Shown here: positions 26,446-36,399 of the stretch, piece after piece
Layout of the letters: each line of letters begins with the position of its first letter
Numbering within the stretch: position 1 is the first letter of the stretch
Notes under the pieces: generated by a model
Database searches by the model: none
Seen by the model: only the letters and a program-made list of their open reading frames with translations
What the model was told of the DNA's origin: nothing
NCBI RefSeq assembly: GCF_947503415.1
Contig: NZ_CANNDS010000001.1
Location: 1,770,501 to 1,834,500 of the forward strand
Length of the DNA stretch: 64,000 nt
From: an uncultured Tateyamaria sp.
GTDB lineage: Bacteria; Pseudomonadota; Alphaproteobacteria; Rhodobacterales; Rhodobacteraceae
Direction: 5' to 3'
Program-made: the position numbers and the translations under genes

Positions 26446-26500
26446 GGGGCTAGCCCCCGGCTGCACCGTCCCCCCAAGAGTTTTTGGAAACATCGAAGAC
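26446..26500 (-). repeat. Dispersed GC-hairpin element, copy B
   Basis: On the minus strand this reads GTCTTCGATGTTTCCAAAAA, then CTTGGGGGGACGGTGCAGCC and GGGGGCTAGCCCC. It parallels the elements at 7203, 41173 and 46780. It lies just after the lactate dehydrogenase gene and may act as a terminator. Confidence 0.55.
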
Positions 26501-26611
26501 TAGACCGGTGATCGGCGTCGTTTTTTTGCTGTGACCGGTCGGCTTGTTGGCGCGGTGGGCGCGCGCTTTTCCTAGAACGGCAGTGATAGGTTGCGAGGGG
26601 AGAGTCGGGCC

Positions 26612-29113
26612 ATGAAACGCCAAGTCAAAGCGCTGGTTGTGGGCGGCGGGGCCGTGGGCACGTCGATTGCATATCATCTGGCCCGCGCGGCCTGGGATGA
26701 CGTGATGCTGCTGGAACGGGATGAGCTGACATCCGGTTCTACTTGGCACGCGGCTGGGTTGCTGCCGTATTTCAACATGTCTTACGCCACGACCCACATT
26801 CACGACTACTCCATCAAGTTCTACAAGACGCTCGAGGAAGAGACGGGTCTGAACGCTGGCTTCGCCGTCGTGGGCAACCTGCGCATGGCGCAGACGGATG
26901 AGCGGATGGACGAGTATATGCTCTATGCCTCCACCGCCGAGACCTGTGGCGTGCCTTATGAGTTCATGACGCCGGATGAGATCAAGGCGAAGTGGCCGCT
27001 GATCCGGACAGAGGATCTGAAGGGCGCGCTGTACCACCAGACGGACGGCTACATTAACCCTGCCGATGTCACCATGGCGATGGCAAAGGGCGCGCGCCAA
27101 CGCGGCGTTATGATCGAACGCAAGTGGCAGGCCGATGCGTTTCACTGGAATGGTGAGGCGTGGGAGGTCACGGCAACCAAGATGGTCGAAAAAGGTGGCA
27201 ACCTTGTGCCGTCGGACGAGCAGGTGGTAATCACGGCCGAGCATGTCGTGACGGCCAGCGGCAACCATGCGCAGCGCACGGCGAAGATGCTGGGCATCAA
27301 GATGCCCGCCATCCCGGTCGAGCACCAGTTCATCGTGATGGAGCAGGACCCGGAGCTGGTGAAATACCGGGCGGAGGGCAATGCCGAGCATCCGGTGATC
27401 CGGGACGCCGATGCGCAATCCTATGTGCGTGAAGAACGGGGCGGCTGGATTCTGGGCGTTTATGAAAAGAACGCGCCTGCGCGGTTTGAAAATGGTGTGC
27501 CCGACAGCTTCCGTGCCGATCTGTTCCAGCTTGATCTTGAGCGGATCGAAGAGCAGTACATGGCGATGATCCATCGCGTGCCGTCCTGCGAAAACAGCGG
27601 CTTGAAGGACGATTTCAATGGGCCGATCTGTTACACCCCCGACGGCAATCCGTTGGTGGGACCGGCACCGGGCCTGACGAATATGTGGTTGGCCGAGGGG
27701 TTCTCGTTCGGGATCACGGCGGCGGGGGGCACGGGCTATTATCTCGCTCAGATGATGGTTGAGGGGGAGGCCGAGATCGACATGGCCTCGCTTGACCCCA
27801 AGCGCTACGGCGACTGGATGACCACCGAATATGCCGCGCGCAAGAACGAGGAATGCTACGACCACGTCTATATCCTGCACCACCCGGACGAAGAGCGCCC
27901 GGCATGTCGCCCACTGCGCACAGGCCCTGCCTATGACCGCCAAAAAGCGGCAGGGGCGCAATTTGGCTGCGTAAACGGATTTGAGCGGCCCAACTATTAC
28001 GGTCCTTTGGACGCGCCCGACAGTTTTGACCACGATGCACGATCCTTCCGCCGTGGTGGCTGGTGGCAGCACGCGGTGGACGAGGCGAAGGCTATCCGCG
28101 AGGGCGTGGGGCTTGTCGATGCAACTGCCTTTACCAAGCACCGGATATCGGGGCCGGGGGCGACGGCGTTTCTGGATTGGTTCACCACCAACAAGCTGCC
28201 GAAAGTGGGGCGCATCAATCTGACCTATGCGCTGACGGCCCATGGCACGACGCGCACCGAATATACCATCGTTCGGTTGGCCGAGGATGACTATTACCTC
28301 GTGTCGGCGGGCGCTTGGCATGCCTATGATCAGGATTACCTTTACAAGGCGATCATGGAGAAGGAGCCGGAGTTCGGGCGCATCAACGAGGAAGATGTGA
28401 CGACGCGGTGGGGTGTGTTCGCCATTGCCGGGCCAAAATCGCGCGATGTGTTGAACGAACTGGTCAAGGATGCCGACCCGTCCACGGTGCTGTCGAACAA
28501 GCGGTTCCCGTGGCTCAGCTACCGCGATATCGAACTGGGGATGTGCCCGGTGCGCGCGATCCGCGTGGCCTATACCGGCGAGCTTGGCTGGGAGCTGCAC
28601 CACCCGATTGAGATGCAGAATTACCTGTGGGATCAATTGGTTGCTGCGGGTGAGAAACACGGCATGAAGCTGGTGGGTGCCCGGGCACAGAACTGGTTGC
28701 GGCAGGAGAAATCCTACCGCGCATTCGGAACTGAATTGGGCCGTGATGCAACACCGCTTGAAGCAGACCTGCCGCGTTTCGTGGACCTGTCGAAGGACTT
28801 TCACGGCAAAGCCGAGATGGAGGCCAAGGGCATTCGTTCAAAATGTGTGACGCTTCTGATCGACGGACCTGAGGATGCGGACCCGTGGGGCCGCGAAGTG
28901 CTGTATGATGGCGACACGCGTGTGGGCCGTTTGACGTCTGGCGGCTATTCGGTCGCGTTTGGGAAATCCATTGGCATGGGCTACGTGACGCCCCATCTGG
29001 CGGTGCCGGGGACCAAGTTGAAGGTGAAGATGCTCGATCAACTTTGGGATGCGGAGATTGTCGAAGACAGTCCCTACGATCCCAAAAACGAAGCGATCCG
29101 TAAGGACGGGTAA
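26612..29113 (+). CDS. Dimethylglycine/sarcosine dehydrogenase-like FAD-GcvT fusion
   Basis: The 833-residue protein fuses an FAD amine-oxidase domain (about 1-440) with a GcvT folate domain (about 460-833). The dinucleotide loop is VVGGGAVGTSIAYHLA; H46 in STWHAAGL matches the His that covalently binds FAD in dimethylglycine dehydrogenase. GcvT motifs include AYTGELGWELH and GTELGRDATPLEADL. It should oxidatively demethylate an N-methylglycine and load the one-carbon unit on tetrahydrofolate. ATG 26612 follows GAGGGGAGAG. No methyltransferase gene is adjacent. Exact substrate (dimethylglycine, sarcosine or other) is inferred. Confidence 0.88.
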   Translation: MKRQVKALVVGGGAVGTSIAYHLARAAWDDVMLLERDELTSGSTWHAAGLLPYFNMSYATTHIHDYSIKFYKTLEEETGLNAGFAVVGNLRMAQTDERMDEYMLYASTAETCGVPYEFMTPDEIKAKWPLIRTEDLKGALYHQTDGYINPADVTMAMAKGARQRGVMIERKWQADAFHWNGEAWEVTATKMVEKGGNLVPSDEQVVITAEHVVTASGNHAQRTAKMLGIKMPAIPVEHQFIVMEQDPELVKYRAEGNAEHPVIRDADAQSYVREERGGWILGVYEKNAPARFENGVPDSFRADLFQLDLERIEEQYMAMIHRVPSCENSGLKDDFNGPICYTPDGNPLVGPAPGLTNMWLAEGFSFGITAAGGTGYYLAQMMVEGEAEIDMASLDPKRYGDWMTTEYAARKNEECYDHVYILHHPDEERPACRPLRTGPAYDRQKAAGAQFGCVNGFERPNYYGPLDAPDSFDHDARSFRRGGWWQHAVDEAKAIREGVGLVDATAFTKHRISGPGATAFLDWFTTNKLPKVGRINLTYALTAHGTTRTEYTIVRLAEDDYYLVSAGAWHAYDQDYLYKAIMEKEPEFGRINEEDVTTRWGVFAIAGPKSRDVLNELVKDADPSTVLSNKRFPWLSYRDIELGMCPVRAIRVAYTGELGWELHHPIEMQNYLWDQLVAAGEKHGMKLVGARAQNWLRQEKSYRAFGTELGRDATPLEADLPRFVDLSKDFHGKAEMEAKGIRSKCVTLLIDGPEDADPWGREVLYDGDTRVGRLTSGGYSVAFGKSIGMGYVTPHLAVPGTKLKVKMLDQLWDAEIVEDSPYDPKNEAIRKDG

Positions 29114-29217
29114 ACGCGCTCGCCTCGTTTTCCACCACTGGTTGGTCTTTCGTTGACTCGTTTCCCGCGGCCCTTAAAGCTGCACGGCATTGAGGGACAG
29201 GGACGTGGGGCACGGCA

Positions 29218-30462
29218 ATGACGACTTTCAGGCTATTGGCATTGGGTATCGGTCTGGCCGTGGGGGCCGTCACATGTGCTGTGGCACAGACAGCACCGCG
29301 CCCGGCAAAGGTCGCGACCGTCGAGGCGACAGAGGCCACGATCCGGCGGGGCTATCCCGCCATTGTTCTACCATCAGAAGAGGTGGAGCTGTCATTTCGC
29401 GTAAGTGGTCGCGTGATCGACCTGCCCATTCGGGGGGCACAGGATGTGGCCGAAGGGGATTTGATTGCCCAAATCGATCCACGTGATTTTGAGCGGCAGG
29501 TGGCGCAGTTGGAAAGTGCACGCGACCAATCCGACGCGCAATTGCGCGCACTTCGGTCCGGTGCTCGCTCAGAGGAAATCGTGGCTTTGGAGGCCGCTGT
29601 CGAAGCGGCGCAAGCGCAAGTGGATCAGGCGCGCGATCAAGCCGAACGCACCCGTGAATTGGCCGAACGTGGCGTCGTAGCCGAAGCACAGTTGGAACGA
29701 GACGAAGCGTCGCTGCGTGTGGCTGAGGCGGATCTGAGAGCGCAACGCGAACAACTCGTCATTGGTCAGTCCGGTGGCCGGGCCGAAGACATTGAAGCTT
29801 CCGAAGCAGCGCTGCGTGGACTTGAAGCCCAGTTGCAGGTCGCCCGCGACAACCTTGAAGATGCGACCCTGACCGCACCATTTGGCGGCGTCATCGCACG
29901 TCGCAACATCGACAATTTCACGAATGTCCAAGCCGGACAAAGCATCGCGCTGCTACAGAACCTGTCGACGGTGCACTTGGCCTTTGACGTGCCTGGACCG
30001 GATGTGACCGCGCTGTCGGCAAACGGACAAAGCCAGATCAAAACGCAGGTCGAATTCGACGCGTTGCCGGGACAGGTTTTCGATGCCGTGGTGGTTGAAT
30101 TTTCGGTGCAGGCGGATGCCGCCACGCAGACCTATCGCGGACGTGTCAGTGTCGCGCAACCCAATGGCACGTTCATCCTGCCGGGTATGGTTGCACGTGT
30201 CTTTGCCTCGGCGCCGGGGTCGGCGTCGGAACTGCGCATTCCATTGACAGCCGTGGGCGCGGAGCCTGATGGCGCCCCCTTTGTCTGGCGGTTGGGTGAC
30301 GATAATGCGGTGTCGAAGCAAAACATCACTCTGGGAGAGGCCGCAGGTGCCCAAGTCGCTGTCACGGATGGTGTTGCAGTCGGAGATCGTGTGATTGCGG
30401 CAGGTGTCAGTCAGGTCATTGACGGAATGGTTGTACGCCCAATCACCCGGGTCGGGGAGTAA
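29218..30462 (+). CDS. RND efflux periplasmic adaptor, second system
   Basis: This is a 414-residue membrane fusion protein. Signal peptide 1-23 (cleaved near CAVA), a lipoyl half (LSFRVSGRVIDLPIRGAQ), a long helical hairpin at about 95-190 with many Gln/Ala/Glu heptads (AAVEAAQAQVDQARDQAERT), the second lipoyl half (TLTAPFGGVIARRNIDNF) and beta-barrel domains are visible. It is followed after 3 nt by an RND permease. Its hairpin is clearly longer than that of the adaptor at 12643-13767, so the two systems are not recent duplicates. No regulator or outer-membrane factor is adjacent. Confidence 0.92.
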   Translation: MTTFRLLALGIGLAVGAVTCAVAQTAPRPAKVATVEATEATIRRGYPAIVLPSEEVELSFRVSGRVIDLPIRGAQDVAEGDLIAQIDPRDFERQVAQLESARDQSDAQLRALRSGARSEEIVALEAAVEAAQAQVDQARDQAERTRELAERGVVAEAQLERDEASLRVAEADLRAQREQLVIGQSGGRAEDIEASEAALRGLEAQLQVARDNLEDATLTAPFGGVIARRNIDNFTNVQAGQSIALLQNLSTVHLAFDVPGPDVTALSANGQSQIKTQVEFDALPGQVFDAVVVEFSVQADAATQTYRGRVSVAQPNGTFILPGMVARVFASAPGSASELRIPLTAVGAEPDGAPFVWRLGDDNAVSKQNITLGEAAGAQVAVTDGVAVGDRVIAAGVSQVIDGMVVRPITRVGE

Positions 30463-30465
30463 GTC

Positions 30466-33400
30466 ATGGACCTGGCCCGGTTTGCCATCGAAAAGCGTCT
30501 GATCTCGGCCATCGCGACGCTGCTGATCCTCGTGTCTGGTTACTTTGCCTACACGGCGTTGCCACGGTTTGAAGACCCCGAGTTTATCATCCGTCAGGCT
30601 CAAATCATCACGCCCTATCCCGGTGCCAGCGCCGAAGAGGTGGCCGAAGAAGTAACGGAAGTTGTTGAAAACGCGCTGCAACAATTGCTGGGTGTGGACG
30701 AGGTGCGATCCGTGTCGTCCCCGGGACTGAGCATTGTGACCGTGGAGTTCACAATCGCGTCCGTGCCGGACTATCCCGACCTTTACCAACGCTTCTCGCA
30801 GATGCGGGCCAAGATTGACGACGCGCAGGGGCAACTGCCGCCCAATGCGCTGCCCAGTCAGGTCTTTGACGATTTTGGCGACGTTTACGCCGTGTATTTC
30901 GCCGTCGTGGGCGAGGGGTATTCGATCAGTGAACTGCACGAATATGCCAAGGATTTGCAGCGCGAACTGGTCACAGTTGACGGCGTGTCCAAGGTCATCC
31001 TGAACGGTGTTCAAGACGAAGTCATCTACGTCGAATATGCGTCCGCGCGATTGATCGAGCTTGGACTGTCTCCGGATCAGATCGGGCAGATTCTGGAAGG
31101 GCAGAACCTTGTGCGGCCAGCCGGGTCGATCCAGGCCGGGCAAACGCGCCTTGTGGTACGTCCAGAAAGCGCTGTGTCCTCGACCGAGGCAATCGGTAAT
31201 CTGATCATTACGAATCCACAGACGGGGGCGTCTTTCCGACTGTCCGATATCGCGACGATCTCACGCGGCCTAGAAGATCCCGCAACGATGCTGCTCTACC
31301 GCGACGGGCGGCCAGCCGTGGGCATCGGAATTTCCAACACCCTCGGCGGCAACGTAGTGAACATGGGCGAGGCCGTGAAGGCGCGCATGGATGCACAGAT
31401 CGATCAAAGGCCAATTGGCATTGATGTCATTGCGATCTCCGACCAGTCGGTGACGGTCAAGGAGTCGGTCAACGACTTTGTCCTGAACGTTGTGGTGGCC
31501 CTCGCCATTGTTGTGGGCACGCTTCTGATTTTCATGGGGCTGCGCTCGGGCATCCTGATGGGGGGCATATTGCTTGTGACCGTCGCAGGCACGCTTTTTG
31601 GGATGTACCTTTATGGTCTGGATATGCAGCGGATCTCGCTCGGGGCCTTGATCATCGCACTGGGCATGCTGGTCGACAATGCAATCGTCGTGGTCGAAGG
31701 TACATTGGTGCGCGTGCAAAAGGGGGAGAGTGCAGCAAGTGCGTCGATCACTGTCGTGAACCAGACGAAATGGCCGCTGCTTGGGGGGACAATCGTTGGT
31801 ATCCTTGCCTTCTCGCCCGTCGGGTTTTCACCGGATAATACGGGTGAATATGCCGGCAGTCTGTTCTGGACCATAGCGATTTCACTGCTGTTCTCATGGC
31901 TGGTAGCCATCTGGCTGACACCCTATTTCTGCACGCTTCTGCTCAAACCCGGAACAGGCGTGGAAGCGCAGGAGAACGCGATCCTTCGCGGCTACCGCAA
32001 TCTCCTCAAGCGTGCCATCGCCGTGCGCTATGTGACCATTGGCATTGTCGTGGCGCTCTTTGCATCGGCCATCGCCATGTTCAGCATGGTGCCTGCGGGG
32101 TTCTTCCCCTCCTCCACGCGGGCGCAGTTCGTCATTGACTACTTCCTGCCGCAGGGCACTGACATCTCCAAAACCGAAGCCGACATTCTTGCGATTGGCG
32201 ATCACGTGCGCTCGCTCCCGGGCGTGACTGGCACCAACACGGCCATCGGCAGCGGGCATACACGGTTCATGTTGATTTACGAGGCTGAGACGCAGAACTC
32301 GGCTTATGGTCAGATCCTTGTTGATGTCGAAAGTTTCGGCCAGATCGAAGACCTGCGGATCGAATTGCAAAGTTGGATTGACGCCAACTATCCGTCTTCG
32401 AACGCCAAGGTGTGGAAATTCGTGCTTGGCCCCGGCGGCGGGTCCAAGGTCGAGGCGCGGTTCACTGGCCCGGATACAGTCGTGCTGCGCCAACTGGCGG
32501 CACAGGCAAAGGCGATCATGTCCGAGGCAGGCGCTGTCGCGGTCAAGGATGACTGGCGCGAGCAGGTGCAAGTGATCCGGCCCGTGGTGAACACGGAAAA
32601 TGCGCGCCGTTTGGGCCTCACTCAGGGCGAGATTTCGGGCGCTTTGGCCACGCATCTCAGCGGCGCAACCTTGGGCGTCTATCGTGAACGGGATGAATTG
32701 CTCAACGTCGTCATGCGTCCGGTCGCGGCAGAGCGGGATGATGTCAGTGAGTTGCGTGATGTGCAGGTCTACAGTCAGGTTGCAGGGGGTTACATCCCGA
32801 TCAATCAGGTGGTGGACCGCTTTGATATCGTGTTTGAGGCGGGCAATCTGCGCCGCATCGACAGGCAATTGGCGGTGACGGCACAGGCCGACAACGCGCC
32901 GGGCGTGTTATCCGGTGATCTGTTCGACGCCGTACGCGCCCCGATCGAGGATATCACACTGCCCCCCGGTTATGCACTTGAATGGAAGGGGGAATATGGC
33001 AGCTCACAGGAGGCGAACGCAGGTCTTGCATCGACCATGCCGCTTGGCTTCGGGGCCATGATCCTTGTGGTGATCTTCCTGTTCAACGCGGTGAGGCAGC
33101 CGCTGATCATCTGGCTGACAGTGCCTCTGGCCCTGATTGGGGTGATCTGGGGGTTGGCTGCCACGCAAACCCCGCTTGAGTTCATGGCGATTCTCGGCGT
33201 TCTGTCGCTGACTGGGCTTTTGATTAAAGCGGCCATCGTTCTGATCGATGAGACGGACAGCCAGATTGCCGACGGAAAACCGCGCATGGACGCCATCGTG
33301 GACGCTGCTGTCAGTCGGGTGAGACCTGTGGCGCTTGGGGTGTTGACCACTGTGCTGGGTGTCGTGCCGCTGCTGTGGGACCCGTTCTTTGCCTCTTTGG

Positions 33401-33510
33401 CTGTCGTCATCATCTGCGGCTTGAGCTTTGCAACAGTCCTGACGCTGATCGTGGTGCCTGCACTTTATGCCATCTTCTTCCGTGTCGGCGACGACGAAGT
33501 TGCGGCCTAG
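30466..33510 (+). CDS. RND efflux permease, second system
   Basis: The 1014-residue inner-membrane permease has the RND layout, but its sequence is divergent from the AcrB-like protein at 9465-12641. The relay motif reads LGMLVDNAIVVVEG, with D404 followed by Asn where AcrB has a second Asp, and the later motif is LTGLLIKAAIVLIDE. Such VDN members form a separate branch of mostly uncharacterised efflux pumps. GGGGAG precedes the ATG at 30466. Its stop shares CTAG with the convergent lysozyme gene. Substrates are unknown. Confidence 0.93.
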   Translation: MDLARFAIEKRLISAIATLLILVSGYFAYTALPRFEDPEFIIRQAQIITPYPGASAEEVAEEVTEVVENALQQLLGVDEVRSVSSPGLSIVTVEFTIASVPDYPDLYQRFSQMRAKIDDAQGQLPPNALPSQVFDDFGDVYAVYFAVVGEGYSISELHEYAKDLQRELVTVDGVSKVILNGVQDEVIYVEYASARLIELGLSPDQIGQILEGQNLVRPAGSIQAGQTRLVVRPESAVSSTEAIGNLIITNPQTGASFRLSDIATISRGLEDPATMLLYRDGRPAVGIGISNTLGGNVVNMGEAVKARMDAQIDQRPIGIDVIAISDQSVTVKESVNDFVLNVVVALAIVVGTLLIFMGLRSGILMGGILLVTVAGTLFGMYLYGLDMQRISLGALIIALGMLVDNAIVVVEGTLVRVQKGESAASASITVVNQTKWPLLGGTIVGILAFSPVGFSPDNTGEYAGSLFWTIAISLLFSWLVAIWLTPYFCTLLLKPGTGVEAQENAILRGYRNLLKRAIAVRYVTIGIVVALFASAIAMFSMVPAGFFPSSTRAQFVIDYFLPQGTDISKTEADILAIGDHVRSLPGVTGTNTAIGSGHTRFMLIYEAETQNSAYGQILVDVESFGQIEDLRIELQSWIDANYPSSNAKVWKFVLGPGGGSKVEARFTGPDTVVLRQLAAQAKAIMSEAGAVAVKDDWREQVQVIRPVVNTENARRLGLTQGEISGALATHLSGATLGVYRERDELLNVVMRPVAAERDDVSELRDVQVYSQVAGGYIPINQVVDRFDIVFEAGNLRRIDRQLAVTAQADNAPGVLSGDLFDAVRAPIEDITLPPGYALEWKGEYGSSQEANAGLASTMPLGFGAMILVVIFLFNAVRQPLIIWLTVPLALIGVIWGLAATQTPLEFMAILGVLSLTGLLIKAAIVLIDETDSQIADGKPRMDAIVDAAVSRVRPVALGVLTTVLGVVPLLWDPFFASLAVVIICGLSFATVLTLIVVPALYAIFFRVGDDEVAA

Positions 33511-34271
33511 CGGACCGTGCGTCGGTCCAGCCAGCTGTCCCAATCGGAACGCGAGCCATTGAAGGCGTTGATGTCGATGGCACCGGGCGTGTTGGGCAGC
33601 GTGCCCGTCGACGTATATTGCCAGAACCGCCAGCGCTGGCCGGGGAACGCCTCGGATGGTGTCTTCGCCGTCGTCCGCAGCCAGAATTCATAGCCTTTCA
33701 AACGGTTCAGTTCCGCGTCGTCATAAAACCCGGGCGTGGTGTAGATGATTGGTCGTTGCCCGTAATAGGCGGTCACTATGTCCAGCCAGCGCTGCATTTC
33801 ATTGCGCACGGTGGCCGCATCCGGACGGCGTTGGCAGGTTGGCGAAAACGGATTCCATTCCATGTCCAGCACCGGCGGCAGGCTGCCGCGTGTCTTGGGG
33901 GCCGTGCGGATGAAAAACCGGGCCTGCACTTCCGGTGATGTGCAGAAATAATAAAAGTGATAGGCCCCGCGCTTGATGCCGGCGCGGCCTGCGCCGCGCC
34001 AGTGGTCTTGAAACATCGGGTCAAGCAGATCACCGCCTTCGGTTGCCTTGAGGAACACAAATTCAATCCCTACGGCCTTTGCCCGTTCCCAGTCTACACG
34101 GGTTTGAAACCGGGCGGCATCCATGCCGCGCACCGGGAATGTGCTGGGCTGGCGCCCGGCAAATCGCACCGGGTCAGCATCGCCAATGATCATAGGGCCG
34201 GTGAATGGAGCAGGAGCAGGCGCGCAGGCGGTCAACAGGACAAGCGCTGCGATCAGAAAACGGGTCAACAT
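33507..34271 (-). CDS. GH25-family lysozyme-like lipoprotein
   Basis: This 254-residue protein begins with a lipoprotein signal (MLTRFLIAALVLLTAC, lipobox LTAC with C16), so it should be anchored in the outer or inner membrane. The GH25 barrel is recognisable by RGMDAARFQTRVDW, FVFLKATEGGD, RGAYHFYYF, PPVLDMEWN (catalytic Asp and Glu) and WQYTSTG. Family members cleave the peptidoglycan glycan strand. It is the third gene of a minus-strand set after the aldo/keto reductase and the oxidase, 17 nt behind the oxidase stop, though a common function is not obvious. Confidence 0.9.
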   Translation of the reverse strand: MLTRFLIAALVLLTACAPAPAPFTGPMIIGDADPVRFAGRQPSTFPVRGMDAARFQTRVDWERAKAVGIEFVFLKATEGGDLLDPMFQDHWRGAGRAGIKRGAYHFYYFCTSPEVQARFFIRTAPKTRGSLPPVLDMEWNPFSPTCQRRPDAATVRNEMQRWLDIVTAYYGQRPIIYTTPGFYDDAELNRLKGYEFWLRTTAKTPSEAFPGQRWRFWQYTSTGTLPNTPGAIDINAFNGSRSDWDSWLDRRTVR

Positions 34272-34288
34272 ATGTCGACCCTAGCGGT

Positions 34289-35344
34289 TCAAAATCGGTC
34301 TGGCGACAGGGATTTGATGGTGTTCGCGTCAATCTCAGGCGCGCGGTCCAGCAGCATGTCCGCCAAAAGCTGACTGGCTGCCGGGGCGGTCTGAAACCCG
34401 TATCCCCCCTGACCGGCGCACCAAACGAAATCAGGTACTTGAGTGTCACGTCCCAACACCAGACAACGGTCGGGCGCAAAGCTGCGCAGACCGGCCCATG
34501 TGGTCTCCACCCTCGTCACCGGCGCAGTCACATGCTGGCCGTAGCGATCAAGCCCTTCGGCCAAGACCATGTCGTCTGCCCATGCATCGTGCGGTTCGAC
34601 CGCATCCTCGTCCGCCGGAGAAACAAGCAATTTTCCCGCATCCGGTTTGGCATACCACGTCTCGCCCACGCCGAAAAAGATGGGCCAACGGGTCACGTCA
34701 TGCCCATCCGGCGCAGGCAGGCGCGCCATGGACCTGCGGTGCGGGACGATGCCGATGGGCCCAACCCCGGCAAGAGCGGCAATCTGATCCGCCCAGGCAC
34801 CCGCGGCATTGACCAACACGTCAGCGGTCAAGATGTCATCTCCACACCGCACGCTCCATCTTCCATTGCGCGTGATCGCAGTCACCGGTTTGCTTGTCAG
34901 GACCTGCCCGCCGTTCGCGCGGACCGTTTTGGCGAAGTCCTGGATCATTCGGTCGGTGTCGATGTCCCAAGCCTCTGCGTGATAGGCCGTGCGGGAGATC
35001 GTGTCGTTGAGGATGGGCACATGCTGCCGCGCCTCATCCACTGAGATCTCCGGGCATTTGAGGGTTTTGGCGTCTGCCTCAAACCCGGCATCCTCGCCTG
35101 CGCGACCCACCAGAAGGAAGCCACGGGGGCTGAGGTAGGGTTGATGGAATGCAGCACTTGCCTTGTTCAACGCGATCACCGGGGGCAGGCCGTAATTCTG
35201 TTCGAAAAGGGCGGCAGAGCGGCCAGAAGCGTGATAGCCAAGGGCATTTTCACCTTCGATCAGCGTGACATGTGCGCCCTTCGACAGGCGCGCCGCCGCA
35301 GACACCCCGGCGATGCCACCGCCGATGACAATGATGTCGCTCAT
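34289..35344 (-). CDS. FAD-dependent amino-acid oxidase family (DAO) protein
   Basis: This 351-residue oxidoreductase of the glycine oxidase/D-amino acid oxidase family has the N-terminal dinucleotide loop IIVIGGGIAGVSAAARL and the ATG motif-like VLVNAAGAWADQIAALAG. It ends with CAGQGGYGFQTAPAASQL, the usual C-terminal FAD contact. It should oxidise a primary or secondary amine of an amino acid. ATG 35344 overlaps the stop of the aldo/keto reductase as ATGA, so the two are coupled. The frame upstream of it lies within that reductase gene. Substrate unknown. Confidence 0.88.
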   Translation of the reverse strand: MSDIIVIGGGIAGVSAAARLSKGAHVTLIEGENALGYHASGRSAALFEQNYGLPPVIALNKASAAFHQPYLSPRGFLLVGRAGEDAGFEADAKTLKCPEISVDEARQHVPILNDTISRTAYHAEAWDIDTDRMIQDFAKTVRANGGQVLTSKPVTAITRNGRWSVRCGDDILTADVLVNAAGAWADQIAALAGVGPIGIVPHRRSMARLPAPDGHDVTRWPIFFGVGETWYAKPDAGKLLVSPADEDAVEPHDAWADDMVLAEGLDRYGQHVTAPVTRVETTWAGLRSFAPDRCLVLGRDTQVPDFVWCAGQGGYGFQTAPAASQLLADMLLDRAPEIDANTIKSLSPDRF

Positions 35345-36267
35345 GCCTCTTCGATCCGGTCCGTAGCAGGGGGCGGCGTGATGCTGAAGCCGGTGATCTG
35401 GTCGTAAAGATCTGCGGTCATATCGAAGTCGAGGGCGGCAAGCGATGGCGCCAATTGCTCCGCTGACCGCGCGGACACAATGGGCCGGGGCCGTGCGGGA
35501 TGCGCCATGGCCCACGCGACGGCCAGCGTGGCCGGGCTGGTTCCAAGGTCCTTCGCAAGAGCACTTAGTTTCGCCGCAGCGTCATGCATCCAAGCCACAT
35601 CATAGCGGGTTGCATAGCGTTCATCCTCGGTCAGCCGTCCGGTGCCACCACCCACGTATTTGCCTGTCAGCAACCCGCCGCCAAGCGGGGAATAAGGCGC
35701 AATTTCAATGCCCTGATCCACAGCCATCGGGAAAAGTTCGACTTCTGCCTGTCGCTTGACGATGCTGTGCATGGGTTGGATGATGTCGATCCGGACCTCG
35801 AATTGCGCTGCTACCGCCTGCGCTTTCATCACCTGCCACGCGGCGAAGTTGGACACGCCGATATGACGGATCTTGCCCTGATGTTTCAGGGTCGCCAGCG
35901 CGTCGAAACTTTCTTGTAACGGCGTGTCGTCATCAAAACGGTGCAGGTAGAGGACATCGACCACATCCATCTGCAATCGCTGCTGGGAAGTGGCAAACCC
36001 GTTGAGGATATTTTCACGGCTGGACCCACCGTCATACGCAGCCTTGGTGGCAATGATCAGCTCTTCGCGCACGGCCTGCGCCATCTCTCCCAGCAATGTC
36101 TCGGACGCGCCGTCGGTATAGACATAGGCGGTATCGAAATGGGTGATGCCCGCGACACGGGCGGCGTCAAACATGGCGCGACTTTGGGTGGCGTCCGCAT
36201 TGCCTCCAAACTGCATGGTGCCAAATGTCAGGGGCGAAAGCGGGGTGCCATTGAGGGACGTAGTCAT
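35341..36267 (-). CDS. Aldo/keto reductase
   Basis: This 308-residue NADPH-dependent oxidoreductase has the complete catalytic tetrad: D45 and Y50 (FDTAYVYTDGASE), K75 (IIATKAAYD) and H109 (LYLHRFDDD). It also has HIGVSNFAAWQ, SPLGGGLLTGKY and the C-terminal NADP contact PIVSARS. Short loops make it resemble the bacterial YajO/YdjG-type reductases. It is the first gene of a minus-strand unit with the FAD oxidase. The aldehyde or ketone substrate cannot be told. Confidence 0.9.
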   Translation of the reverse strand: MTTSLNGTPLSPLTFGTMQFGGNADATQSRAMFDAARVAGITHFDTAYVYTDGASETLLGEMAQAVREELIIATKAAYDGGSSRENILNGFATSQQRLQMDVVDVLYLHRFDDDTPLQESFDALATLKHQGKIRHIGVSNFAAWQVMKAQAVAAQFEVRIDIIQPMHSIVKRQAEVELFPMAVDQGIEIAPYSPLGGGLLTGKYVGGGTGRLTEDERYATRYDVAWMHDAAAKLSALAKDLGTSPATLAVAWAMAHPARPRPIVSARSAEQLAPSLAALDFDMTADLYDQITGFSITPPPATDRIEEA

Positions 36268-36399
36268 GCCCCAATTCGTGCCACGGGGGGCACATCACGT
36301 GCAACGGCTAAGGTGCAAAATGGGGAAGCACTGCCACAAACCGACAGTGTGATGCGGTGAATTATCCGCCATGACACGTTAAGGTCAGGAGGGAACAGG

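Noticed and set aside
26450..28804. Long minus-strand frame opposite the dimethylglycine dehydrogenase-like gene
   Set aside because: No motif, no ribosome-binding site, and the opposite strand carries a full FAD-GcvT protein.
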